Part shown: positions 1 through 7,992 of the stretch, piece by piece
Numbering within the stretch: position 1 is the first letter of the stretch
Layout of the letters: each line of letters starts with the position of its first letter
Origin: Gemmatimonadota bacterium
GTDB lineage: Bacteria > Gemmatimonadota > Gemmatimonadetes > Longimicrobiales > Gaopeijiaceae
Direction: 5' to 3'
Assembly: GCA_041390125.1 (NCBI GenBank)
Contig: JAWKQN010000019.1
Span: 21,256 to 85,255 of the forward strand
Length of the DNA stretch: 64,000 nt
Position numbers and translations under genes: made by a program
Notes under the pieces: model-generated
Told to the model about the DNA's origin: nothing
Seen by the model: only the letters and a program-made list of their open reading frames with translations
Database searches by the model: none

Positions 1-613
1 GGGCGATCTTCAGGCCCTCGAGGATCTCCTCCTCGGGGACCTGCACCGCGCCGCCTTCCACCATCGTGATGGCGGTCTCGGATCCCGCGACGACGATGTC
101 GACGTCCGAGTACTCGAGCTGCTCGAAGGTCGGGTTCAGCACCCAGGTGCCCTGGATGCGGCCGACACGGACCGACGCCACCGGCGTGCGGAACGGGATC
201 GGCGACAGGTTGAGGGCGATGGAGGCGCCGAGAAGAGCCAGCACGTCGGCGTCGTTCTTCTGGTCGGCGCTCAGCACGAAGCAGGCGACCTGCGTCTCGT
301 GCATGAAGCCGTCGGGGAAGAGCGGCCGCAGCGGGCGGTCCACCGAACGCGCGGCCAGGATCTCCTTGTCCCCGGGACGCCCCTCCCGCTTGAAGAAGCC
401 GCCCGGGATCTTCCCGGCCGCGTAGCTCTTCTCGCGGTACTCGATGGTCAAGGGGAAGAAGGGGAGGTGCGTGGGGTTGGGCTGGACGGTCGCGGCGCAG
501 AGCACCACGGTCTCGCCGAACTGCACCAGGCACGAGCCCTGGGCGAGCTTGGCCATACGGCCGGTCTCGAGGATGAGAGGTCGACCCGCGAACTCTCGTT
601 CCATTCTGTGCAT
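1..613 (-). CDS. pnp: Polyribonucleotide nucleotidyltransferase (PNPase), N-terminal part, cut by window edge
   Basis: Phosphorolytic 3'-5' exoribonuclease of mRNA turnover. The minus strand from 613 reads as the first 204 residues of PNPase, including the first RNase PH-like domain with the family stretches GRPLILETGRMAKLAQGS, RPLRPLFPDGF and LSPIPF. The rest lies beyond base 1. ATG at 613 is chosen because a GGAT element lies about 10 nt upstream; an in-frame ATG at 604 is the alternative. It follows rpsO on the same strand, the usual rpsO-pnp pair, with a strong hairpin between them at 744-772. Identification is firm; only the start is uncertain. Confidence 0.95.
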   Translation of the reverse strand, partial: MHRMEREFAGRPLILETGRMAKLAQGSCLVQFGETVVLCAATVQPNPTHLPFFPLTIEYREKSYAAGKIPGGFFKREGRPGDKEILAARSVDRPLRPLFPDGFMHETQVACFVLSADQKNDADVLALLGASIALNLSPIPFRTPVASVRVGRIQGTWVLNPTFEQLEYSDVDIVVAGSETAITMVEGGAVQVPEEEILEGLKIA

Positions 614-743
614 GTCGTTCGTTATCCGATTGACGGTTCCGGGCCCGGCGGACGCTCTTCGTGCGCTCGGGGGCGGAACGTTCCTGTGGTCGCCCCGGGG
701 AGGGTCACCGGCGGCCGCCGGATGGACCGCCCCGGAAACGGGA

Positions 744-772
744 GGAGCGGAATCCACCCTGGATTCCGCTCC
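744..772 (-). terminator. rpsO-pnp intercistronic hairpin (terminator-like, no U tract)
   Basis: A perfect 13-bp inverted repeat (GGAGCGGAATCCA against TGGATTCCGCTCC) with a 3-nt loop begins 9 nt after the rpsO stop codon. No U-run follows, so it may act as a weak terminator, an RNase processing site or a 3' stabiliser that lowers pnp relative to rpsO. A comparable rpsO-pnp intercistronic terminator is known in enterobacteria. Confidence 0.65.
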
Positions 773-781
773 GGGAGATGC

Positions 782-1042
782 CTACCGGCGAAGCCCGAGA
801 TCCGCGAGGAGGCTGCGGTAGCGCTCGAGGTCCGTCTGCCGCAGGTACTCGAGCAGGCGGCGACGGCGTCCGACCATCTTCATGAGGCCCTGACGGCTGT
901 GATGGTCCTTCTTGTGGGCCTGGAAGTGGTTCTGCAGGTAGTTGATGCGCTCGGTGAGCAGCGCGATCTGGACCGGCGCGCTTCCCCGGTCCTTGTCGTG
1001 GAGCTGGTACTTCTCGATGATGCCGGTCTTGTCGATTCCCAT
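782..1042 (-). CDS. rpsO: 30S ribosomal protein S15
   Basis: Primary 16S rRNA-binding protein of the small subunit platform. The 86-residue product carries the S15 signature HKKDHHSRQGL in the middle and ends in LGLRR as usual. ATG at 1042 gives a normal family length (about 86-89). A GAGG element about 12 nt upstream supports it over an in-frame start 12 codons earlier. The gene is first of the rpsO-pnp unit, with its own likely promoter at 1117-1145. In many bacteria rpsO follows ribF directly; here ribF is 17.7 kb away on the same strand, across an accessory block. Confidence 0.97.
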   Translation of the reverse strand: MGIDKTGIIEKYQLHDKDRGSAPVQIALLTERINYLQNHFQAHKKDHHSRQGLMKMVGRRRRLLEYLRQTDLERYRSLLADLGLRR

Positions 1043-1116
1043 CGTCTTGCGTTGCCTCTCCGAGAGTCTGCGCTGCACGGGAAGCCAGGTCCTGGCCGTC
1101 TCTTTGCTAGCCCCGA

Positions 1117-1145
1117 AGCATAAGGGAAGCCATCACCTGGAGCAA
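1117..1145 (-). promoter_or_regulatory. Likely sigma-70 promoter for rpsO-pnp
   Basis: Read on the minus strand, TTGCTC (1140-1145) and TATGCT (1117-1122) are separated by exactly 17 bp. This gives a leader of roughly 68 nt before the rpsO ATG, enough to hold an S15 autoregulatory structure. The -35 match is only moderate. Confidence 0.45.
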
Positions 1146-1270
1146 CGGCTCCGGCGCGGATGCGGGGGGTGGCCGGATCCCGGGGAGGGGGGTGCCCCGG
1201 CTTGCCCCGCTCGCCGGCCGGCCCCTAGACTCCGGGCCTTCGGCCCCTCAGCAGGAATCAGGCGGATCCC

Positions 1271-2407
1271 TTGAGCGCACTGCGAGCCCGGCTCGGCGAA
1301 CCCGGTCCCAAGCGCCTCCTGGCCCTGGACGGGGGAGGCATCCGTGGCCTCATCACCCTGGGCTACCTGGAGCGGATCGAGGCGCTCCTGCGGGAGCAGC
1401 ACGGCGCCCCCGACCTCGTCCTCAGCGACTACTTCGACCTGATCGGGGGCACCTCCACCGGGTCGGTCATCGCGAGCGCCCTGGCCATGGGCTGGCCGGT
1501 GGGCCGCCTGCGCGAGATGTACCGCACGCTGGGACGGGAAGCGTTCAAGCCCAAGCGCTCGCTGCTGGGCCCCTTCGGGCGCGTGCTCGGAGCCAAGTTC
1601 GACGAGCGCGCCGTGGCGCGCCTCCTCAAGTCCGAGTTCCGGGACGCCCGGCTGGACAGCGACCGGCTCAAGGTCGGCCTCACGGTGATCGCGAAGCGGG
1701 CGGACACCGCCTCCGTCTGGGTCCTCGTGAACATCCCCGGCCACCGCTACTACGAGATGAACCGGCACCTTCCCCTGTGGGAGGTGGTGCGCGCCTCCAC
1801 GGCCGCGCCCACGTACTTCGCGCCGCAGTACATCGACGACCTCGGGGGCGGCGAGGGGGGCGCGTTCGTGGACGGAGGGGTCAGCATGCATTGCGACCCC
1901 GCGTTGCAGCTGTTCATGGTGGCCACCCTGGAGGGATTCGGACTGGGCTGGCCCACCGGAGCGGACAAGCTCCTGCTCTGCTCCGTCGGGACCGGCAGCT
2001 ACGAGGCCAAGGCCCCGCCGAAGGCGCTGAAGAAGTACACGCAGCTGCATTGGCTGGCGCTCCTCATGCTCCAGATGATGAGCGATGCCGGCGAGCTCAA
2101 CCGGACCATGCTGCAATGGATGTCCAACAGCCCCACCGCCTCCCCCATCGACAGCCAGATCGGTGACCTGTCCGGGGACCGGCTGACGCCCACGCCGCTG
2201 CTCCACTACCTGCGGTACAACGTCGCGCTCGACCGGGACGCGCTCGGGGGCCTCGGCCTGGACTTCAGCGCCCGGGCCGTCGAGTCCCTGCGCAAGATGG
2301 CCAACGTGGAAGGCATCCCCGACCTCGACCGGGTCGGACACGCCGCCGCGGACGTCCAGGTGCGGACCGAGCACTTCCCCGACGCGTTCGCCCGGTCGGT
2401 CGGGTGA
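1271..2407 (+). CDS. Patatin-like phospholipase (CapV-like architecture)
   Basis: Predicted lipid acyl hydrolase of 378 residues. The N-terminus has the glycine-rich oxyanion loop DGGGIRGL (residues 20-27). The nucleophile is Ser62 in the GTSTG elbow, and the catalytic Asp201 lies in VDGG, so the Ser-Asp dyad of patatins is complete. No signal peptide is visible, so it should act on membranes from the cytosol. The start is TTG at 1271, with a purine-rich GGCGG element about 5 nt upstream and no closer ATG before the catalytic loop. The stop overlaps the next gene's GTG by 4 nt (GTGA), so the two are translationally coupled. Cytosolic patatins of this layout are effectors in CBASS-type conflict systems (family knowledge), but no cyclase is present here, so the activating signal is unknown. 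Confidence 0.85.
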   Translation: MSALRARLGEPGPKRLLALDGGGIRGLITLGYLERIEALLREQHGAPDLVLSDYFDLIGGTSTGSVIASALAMGWPVGRLREMYRTLGREAFKPKRSLLGPFGRVLGAKFDERAVARLLKSEFRDARLDSDRLKVGLTVIAKRADTASVWVLVNIPGHRYYEMNRHLPLWEVVRASTAAPTYFAPQYIDDLGGGEGGAFVDGGVSMHCDPALQLFMVATLEGFGLGWPTGADKLLLCSVGTGSYEAKAPPKALKKYTQLHWLALLMLQMMSDAGELNRTMLQWMSNSPTASPIDSQIGDLSGDRLTPTPLLHYLRYNVALDRDALGGLGLDFSARAVESLRKMANVEGIPDLDRVGHAAADVQVRTEHFPDAFARSVG

Positions 2408-3021
2408 GCTCCGGACCCGCCCCCCTCACGGTGGGGGTCACGGGCCATCGTCGTCTCGCCGCGCTGGTCGCAGAGGATCGTACCCGCCTGGAAGCGGTGC
2501 TCGCCGACCTGCTGGAGGGGCTGGCCGATCCCACCGCCCTTCCGCCCGTCCTGGTGTCTCCGCTGGCCGAAGGCGCCGATCGCCTGGCCGCCCGGACCGC
2601 GCTGGACGCCGGCTACCGGTTGGTGGTGCTGCTCCCCTTCCCCGCCGCGGACTACGAGCGGGATTTCACGGACGACGCCTCGGTGCGGACCTTCCGCTCG
2701 CTGCTGGCGCGTTCCACCCGGACGTCCGTGGTGGAGGGCAGCGGAGCGGGGAGCGCGCGCAGCGCAGGGTACGAGCGGCTGGGGGATGCGCTCATCGGCC
2801 AGGTGGACGTGGTCCTGGCGCTGTGGGACGGCGCGGCCGAGCGCGGTCCCGGCGGCACGGGCCAGGTGGTCCGGCGCGCGCTCCGGGCCGGCCGTCCGGT
2901 CGTGCACGTGGGCGTGGAGCCCCCCTTCCCCGTCCGTCTCCTGGAGAGCCCCGGCGCGACGCTTCCCCCGGTCCTGGCGCGGTGGGCCGCGTCCCGGGGC
3001 CTCGAGCCCGAGCGAGCCTGA
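2404..3021 (+). CDS. SLOG/LOG-superfamily Rossmann-type protein, putative nucleotide-ligand sensor
   Basis: A 205-residue protein with the pattern of a SLOG (SMF/DprA-LOG) Rossmannoid domain. A beta strand leading into VGVTGHRRL lies at residues 9-17. The SPLAEGADRLAA stretch and the LPFPAADYERDF loop follow, and a conserved-looking DVVLALWDG strand comes later. SLOG domains are proposed to bind or process nucleotide-derived ligands and often sit beside patatin, TIR or other effectors (family knowledge). The GTG start overlaps the patatin stop by 4 nt, so the pair should be made together, with this protein the probable regulator of the lipase (inference). It converges on the STAND gene with 28 bp between stops. 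The exact subfamily is not certain. Confidence 0.65.
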   Translation: MSSGPAPLTVGVTGHRRLAALVAEDRTRLEAVLADLLEGLADPTALPPVLVSPLAEGADRLAARTALDAGYRLVVLLPFPAADYERDFTDDASVRTFRSLLARSTRTSVVEGSGAGSARSAGYERLGDALIGQVDVVLALWDGAAERGPGGTGQVVRRALRAGRPVVHVGVEPPFPVRLLESPGATLPPVLARWAASRGLEPERA

Positions 3022-3049
3022 GCGTTCGCCCGGCTCGGGTGCGCGCGGC

Positions 3050-6000
3050 CTATCCGCCGATCTGGCGCAGCAACCCGCGCGCCCGCTCCGTCCGGGGGTG
3101 GCCGGAGCCGTAGTTCTGCTCCAACAGCGCGACACCGCGCCGGGCGAGGCGCACCGCCTCCGCGCCCTGCCCCAGGTCGGCGCGCACACCGGCCTCGTAG
3201 AGCAGCACGTCCGCCAGCTCCTCCGGCCGCGGCGGCGCCGCTTGCTCCAGCAGCGCGCGCAGGACACCGGCCCGCTCCGCCACCATGCTCCATTCCTCCA
3301 GCACCGCCAGCGGATTGAGCAGCGCACGATGCGCCTCGAAGGCATCGGTGCCCGGGCGCTCGAGGGCGTCCAGCAGATCCCAGCCCTCGCGGACCAGCAT
3401 CAGCGCGCGCGCCGTGTCACCGCGCGCGGCCGTGTAGAAGGCCACCTCGCCCAGCGTGGACGCGATCGCGGGATCGCCCGGTGGGAGCCACTCCCGTCGG
3501 AGCGCGAGCGCCTCCTCCGCCCGCTCCAGCGCCAGCGCGAAGTCGCCGAGCGCGTAGAAGGCTTCCTCCAGGCTGTCCAACCACGTGAGCATCTGCGCGG
3601 TGTCTCCGGCCGCGCGCGCGACCTCGAGCGCGCGGCCCAGGTCGGCCTCGGCACCGACGCGGTCCCCCATCTCCGCCCGCAGCGTACCGCGCGCCGCCAG
3701 GCGCGCGCCGTAGCCGCCGCCATCGCCTCCGACGTCGGCCGCCGTCTCCACGACCAAGGAGGAGTCGTAGGCGGCCAACGCGTCGGCCGGTCGCCCCGCC
3801 ACGCGGTACACGTTGGCCAGGACCATCCAGGCCGTCAGGACGCGTGGGTGGTGAGGCCCCAGGCCCTCCGCCAGGACGCTCCGCCCCTCGTCGGCGAGCG
3901 CCGCCGCATCCTCGAAGCGACCCTGGCGCATCCGCAGCTGGGCCAGCTCCAACGTCGTGATGGCCGGGTGGCTGTGGCGCGCTCCGAAGGCCGCGCGCTC
4001 GATCGCGAGCGCACGCGCGAGCAGGCTGTCCGCCGCGATCAGGTCGCCGCGCTCGCGCGCGAGCGCGCCACGGAGCTTGACCGTCACCGCAACGTCTCCG
4101 TGCTCCGGACCGAAGATCCCGACCTGTCGGCGCTCGGCTTCGGCGAGCACCGAGTCCGCCTCCCCCTCACGACCGGTGGCCGACAGCACCGACGCCAGGT
4201 ACTGCGCCACCGAGGCGTAGGCGTCGGGCCGCCGTCCGCCCTCGAGGCCATCGGCCAACGCCAGCGCTTCGCGATACACGGCCTCCGCGTCGTCGCGACG
4301 CTGCTCCAGGTCTCGCACGCGTCCGAGCGTGGTGAGCGTCGCGATCCGCAGGACGGTGTCGGCCGCGCCCACCTCCTCCAGCGCCTCCTCCAGCAGCGGC
4401 GCCGCCGCCGCGGCGTCTCCCGCCGCGAGCCGGAGCGCTCCCAGGGAGGCACGGGCACGGGCGCCCAGCGCGCTCCCCGCCAGCGCGGACGCCGCCTGCT
4501 CCAGGTACGGTCGCGCGGTGTCCAGGCTGTCCAGCTCCAGCAGGTCTTCGCCCAACGTCAGCCAGGTGCGGGCGCGGACGGAGTCGGGCACCCCGGCCTG
4601 CTCCTCCTGCACCGCCAGCGCCCGACGCGTGAGGCGCAGCGCCGTGGCGTACTCCTGTCTGATTTCGTACGGGCGGGACCACTCCAGGAGCGCCCGCGCC
4701 CGTGTGAGCGGCACGTCGGAGAGCTCGTCTTCGTCCAGCAGCAGGCGCGTGCCGTGGTCCAGCAGCTCCTTGACGGACCACTCCGCCCCACCGGTGTACA
4801 GCGGGCTGCCGGATCGGGCCAGGAGTCCGATCGTGAACTGGTGGGTGCGCGTCGCGCTCAAGGCCTCCTCGGACGCGCGCACGCGCGCGGTGTGCGCGCT
4901 CCAGGCCAGCCCGCCCGCGGTGAGCGTCAGCAGCGTGAGCGCCGCGAACGCGGCCCGTCGCAGCCGCACGAACCGTCGCGCCCGGAAGAGCGACACCTCC
5001 AGGAACTCCTGCTCGAGCGCGCTCAGGCCGCTGCCGCGCGCCTGCACGTCCCTGGCCTCCTCGAGCGGCTTGCCCGGCGGCAGGACGAAGTCGGGAGAGC
5101 GACCCTCCTCCATCCAGCGGCGGGCGGCCTGCGCCAATCGCGCGCGCGCTTTGAGCAGGTCCCGGTCGTCCTCCAGCCACTCCGTCAGGCGAGGCCAGTG
5201 GCGCAGGAGCGCCTCGTGCGCGATGCCCACCACCGGTGTGCCGTCCCGACCCAGGTCGCTGACCAGGAGCCGCGCCTCGACGAGCGCGTCCACGAGCGCC
5301 GCGGATGCCGAGTCGGAGGCCACCCGCTCGCGCGGTGCACGCCGCGCACCGACGGTCCCGGCATCCTCCGGATCGGCGATGACCACCAGCTGCCTCATCA
5401 CGCGGTGGAACGCCCCCCGGGCCTCTGCCGAACATCCCTGGAACGCCTCCTCGGCGCGGCGGGCCAGGCTGCCCTCCATGCCGCCGATGGCGTCGTAGGC
5501 GGAGAGCGTCAGCACCCCCTCCGGTGTGCGCTGCTGATACAGCTCCTCCAGCGTGAACTCGAGGAGGGGAAGCGGGTTCGGCGTGCGCGCGGCCGCATCC
5601 CGCAGCACGTCCTCCAGACGCTGACCCGTTGCCGGGTCCTCCTCCAGGCGGAGGCCGGCGGCGGCCACCGGGTGGCGCACGATCTGCCCCAGCTCCGCCG
5701 GGGTCGGCGCGCGCAGGTCGTGCTGGCCCATGCCCTCCTTCAGCTCGAGGAGGATCGGGACCTCGGCCAGACGCGGATAGACATCCGCGCGGAGCGTGCC
5801 CACGATCCAGACGACCCCGCTCCGGGCCAGCACATCGAGCGCGCGAGCGAAACGCTGGCGCTCGTCGTCGTCCGCCTGGGTGAAGATCTCCTCGAGCTGG
5901 TCCACCAGCAGAGCCAGCCCCGCCCGTGCGCCCGCCCCTGCGCGCGCCTCCACGACCGCCAGCGCGGACCGGAGCAGCGCGGGCAGCGCCGAGGGCGAAT

Positions 6001-6982
6001 CGCGCAGGAGGGGGGCCAGGCTCGCTGCGCCTCCCACGGCCTCCGCCAGCTCGGGCAGCGCGGTGTCGGAGAGGAGCGCGGCCGTCAGCCCGTCGAGGAG
6101 ATCGCCCTCGGCGTCCCCCGGTCGCAGGATGGCGCGGCGCCACAGCCCCACGCCCTCCACCACCCCCGGTCGTGTGAGGAGCGGGAGCACGCCCGCCCGC
6201 GCCAGCGACGACTTCCCGCCCCCGCTCTGCCCGACGACCAGCACGAAGGCCCGACCCGCCTCGTGCTGCAGCTTGAGCGCATCGAGGACCTCGCCGATCG
6301 CTGCCGTGCGCCCGAAGAACACGTCGGCGTGCTCGACGTCGAACGCCTGCAGACCTCGGAACGGAGAACCCTTCGTCCACCGTGCCCCCACCGGCTCGGG
6401 TCGGATCGACCGGGTCGGGAGTCTGCGCTCCACCACCTTGCGCAGGTGCGTTTCCAGGAGCGCCTCGAACTGCTCGGGTCGGTCGAAGCTGTGGAACGCC
6501 CCCCGGAGCGTCCCCTCCTCCTCGTCGATGAACCAGTGCTGGATGAAGGCGTCGAGCGCCCGCTTCTGCTCCAGCTTGCGCAGCAGCTCGTCCGGATCGG
6601 AGAGGCTCACGACCGGATCGGTGGTCTTCCGGTACACGAGCAGGTCGGGTCGCCCCTGGGTGCGGTAGCCTTCCACCGCGTCCTCGAACTCGAACTCCGT
6701 GCCGGACGCATAGCGGCGACCGTCCGGGCGCGTGAACTCCTTGGGCAGACGGGTGCCGAGACGCGACCAGAGGATGCAGACGGTGACGTCCGTCTCGGAC
6801 GGACGCACGATCTGGGTCTGGAAGGTGTGGGTGGCCACCAGCGGCTCGTGCTCCCAGAGCACGGGCTCCAGGACCACGCGACCCGCGAACTCGCCCTGCA
6901 GCCGATCCACGACCCGGCGCGCGAGCTCGCGCTCCGCGGCGACGTCTCCCGGGGAGGAGACGAAGATGCGCAGCGTGGTCAC
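3050..6982 (-). CDS. DUF4062 - novel STAND NTPase (nSTAND1) - membrane segment - TPR protein
   Basis: A 1310-residue signalling NTPase. Residues 1-105 match DUF4062 (RIFVSSPGDVAAER near the start, GTEFEFEDA at 94-102). The STAND module opens with SPFRGLQAFDVEHADVFFGR (206-225). Walker A is GQSGGGKSS at 251-259 (Lys257) and Walker B is LALLVDQLEE at 356-365. A helical winged-helix-like region follows to about 660. One hydrophobic segment lies at 677-696, and the C-terminal 600 residues are repetitive Ala/Leu/Glu-rich helical pairs of TPR type. STAND proteins act as ligand-triggered oligomerising switches, many in defence or regulated cell death (family knowledge). GTG at 6982 is used; GGGAG lies about 10 nt upstream. 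It starts 19 nt after the stop of a barrel-like gene on the same strand. The effector role of DUF4062 is not established here. Confidence 0.85.
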   Translation of the reverse strand: MTTLRIFVSSPGDVAAERELARRVVDRLQGEFAGRVVLEPVLWEHEPLVATHTFQTQIVRPSETDVTVCILWSRLGTRLPKEFTRPDGRRYASGTEFEFEDAVEGYRTQGRPDLLVYRKTTDPVVSLSDPDELLRKLEQKRALDAFIQHWFIDEEEGTLRGAFHSFDRPEQFEALLETHLRKVVERRLPTRSIRPEPVGARWTKGSPFRGLQAFDVEHADVFFGRTAAIGEVLDALKLQHEAGRAFVLVVGQSGGGKSSLARAGVLPLLTRPGVVEGVGLWRRAILRPGDAEGDLLDGLTAALLSDTALPELAEAVGGAASLAPLLRDSPSALPALLRSALAVVEARAGAGARAGLALLVDQLEEIFTQADDDERQRFARALDVLARSGVVWIVGTLRADVYPRLAEVPILLELKEGMGQHDLRAPTPAELGQIVRHPVAAAGLRLEEDPATGQRLEDVLRDAAARTPNPLPLLEFTLEELYQQRTPEGVLTLSAYDAIGGMEGSLARRAEEAFQGCSAEARGAFHRVMRQLVVIADPEDAGTVGARRAPRERVASDSASAALVDALVEARLLVSDLGRDGTPVVGIAHEALLRHWPRLTEWLEDDRDLLKARARLAQAARRWMEEGRSPDFVLPPGKPLEEARDVQARGSGLSALEQEFLEVSLFRARRFVRLRRAAFAALTLLTLTAGGLAWSAHTARVRASEEALSATRTHQFTIGLLARSGSPLYTGGAEWSVKELLDHGTRLLLDEDELSDVPLTRARALLEWSRPYEIRQEYATALRLTRRALAVQEEQAGVPDSVRARTWLTLGEDLLELDSLDTARPYLEQAASALAGSALGARARASLGALRLAAGDAAAAAPLLEEALEEVGAADTVLRIATLTTLGRVRDLEQRRDDAEAVYREALALADGLEGGRRPDAYASVAQYLASVLSATGREGEADSVLAEAERRQVGIFGPEHGDVAVTVKLRGALARERGDLIAADSLLARALAIERAAFGARHSHPAITTLELAQLRMRQGRFEDAAALADEGRSVLAEGLGPHHPRVLTAWMVLANVYRVAGRPADALAAYDSSLVVETAADVGGDGGGYGARLAARGTLRAEMGDRVGAEADLGRALEVARAAGDTAQMLTWLDSLEEAFYALGDFALALERAEEALALRREWLPPGDPAIASTLGEVAFYTAARGDTARALMLVREGWDLLDALERPGTDAFEAHRALLNPLAVLEEWSMVAERAGVLRALLEQAAPPRPEELADVLLYEAGVRADLGQGAEAVRLARRGVALLEQNYGSGHPRTERARGLLRQIGG

Positions 6983-7001
6983 GGGCCCGCGCTCCCGTAC
7001 C

Positions 7002-7889
7002 TCACCGCAGGATCGTCGACGCCAGCCCCCGGAACGCGGACGCGCTGTCCACCGTCAGCAGGAGGCTGAAGCCCGCCACGCGCAGGTCCGAGCGCTGACA
7101 GAACCGGGCCGGTGTGCAGGCGGCCCCCTGCAGACCCACGTCCCGGCGACTGAGCTGGAGGCCCAGGTGCAGGTCGATGGCCGAGGCTTCCGCGTTCTCT
7201 CCGAACACGAAGGCCTGCAGCCCGGACATCCCGAAGAAGAAGACGTTGTCCTGCCGGACCGACATGGCGGCGGACAGCCGGACCCGCCCGAGCGACGGCC
7301 ACAGCGGGAAGTCCACGCCCATGATGGGAAACACACCCGCCTTGGCGTCCACCGTCCGTACGAAGGTGCTGTCGTGGACGAGATAGCGTGTGGTGTCGCC
7401 CTGCTGCACGATGGCGGTGTCGCTGCGCGTCACCAGCTGCGTGTAGGAGTCCTGCCGTGGGGTGTAGCCGACCCCGAAGAACACCCGCGCTCCTTGTCGG
7501 CCCGTGGCCTCGAAGAGCGTGCGCTCGTCGGGTCGACCGGCCAGGGACGCCTGCAGGTGCTGCCGACCCACCCGATCGGACAGGTTCCAACGCACGCGGG
7601 CGATGCAGCGCGTGTCCTGCCAGTCGCCGTAGACCGTGTCGGGCGACGCGCTGCCGTTCTCGGTCGGGCTGAAGACCACGGCGGTGTGCCGGCACGCGGT
7701 CTCTTCGCCCACGCCGGTGATCTCCAGGCGCAACGGCCGGGGCAGCTGGCGGCCGGCGAACCACGACTGGCCGTCTCCCGATCCGTCCGGGACCCTCCGC
7801 AACCCGGGCGTCGAACCGGTCTGGGCGACCAGGCCGGCGGGGTCCAGCAGCAGCAGGGCGAGGAGCAGCGACGGCAGGAACGCGCGCAT
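7002..7889 (-). CDS. Exported protein, outer-membrane beta-barrel-like, unknown function
   Basis: A 295-residue protein beginning with a clear signal peptide (MRAFLPSLLLALLLL, then LVAQ at about residue 22). The mature part is rich in alternating polar/hydrophobic strands with aromatic residues (for example VFFGVGYTPRQDSYTQ and VFFFGMSGLQAFVFGEN) and ends in a strand-like RGLASTILR. It carries four Cys residues that could form disulfides. This suggests an outer-membrane barrel or periplasmic beta protein; I do not recognise the family. ATG at 7889 is chosen because upstream codons would bury the signal peptide. It lies 103 bp after the 7993-8844 gene, past a strong hairpin, and 19 nt before the STAND gene, so these last two probably share a transcript. 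Confidence 0.6.
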   Translation of the reverse strand: MRAFLPSLLLALLLLDPAGLVAQTGSTPGLRRVPDGSGDGQSWFAGRQLPRPLRLEITGVGEETACRHTAVVFSPTENGSASPDTVYGDWQDTRCIARVRWNLSDRVGRQHLQASLAGRPDERTLFEATGRQGARVFFGVGYTPRQDSYTQLVTRSDTAIVQQGDTTRYLVHDSTFVRTVDAKAGVFPIMGVDFPLWPSLGRVRLSAAMSVRQDNVFFFGMSGLQAFVFGENAEASAIDLHLGLQLSRRDVGLQGAACTPARFCQRSDLRVAGFSLLLTVDSASAFRGLASTILR

Positions 7890-7953
7890 GGGGGATCCGG
7901 GGCCAGGGGGGGGAGCCGGTCGTCGCGGTCGCCGACCGGGACCGAACGCGGCG

Positions 7954-7982
7954 GGGGGGGCGGACCGGCGGTCCGCCCCCCC
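7954..7982 (-). terminator. Strong GC hairpin after the 7993-8844 gene (terminator-like, no U tract)
   Basis: A perfect 13-bp inverted repeat (GGGGGGGCGGACC against GGTCCGCCCCCCC) with a 3-nt loop starts 10 nt after the stop codon at 7993. Size and placement match the hairpins at 744-772 and 57910-57941. It may partly insulate the phosphosignalling genes from the barrel-STAND pair downstream. Confidence 0.5.
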
Positions 7983-7992
7983 GAGCCTCACA

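Noticed and set aside
1043..1270. tRNA or integration site at the edge of the accessory block
   Set aside because: No tRNA-like cloverleaf, T-loop motif or direct repeat could be seen here or at the other edge near 18.7 kb.
1271..3021. A full CBASS operon
   Set aside because: No CD-NTase cyclase, Cap2/Cap3 or HORMA/TRIP13 gene is present near the patatin; only a CBASS-like effector is seen.
2786..7069. A very long plus-strand open frame opposite the STAND NTPase
   Set aside because: It mirrors a well-supported gene in high-GC DNA, has Arg/Gln-rich composition with no domain pattern, and no ribosome site; similar shadows lie opposite the kinase genes, infB and the ADOP permease.
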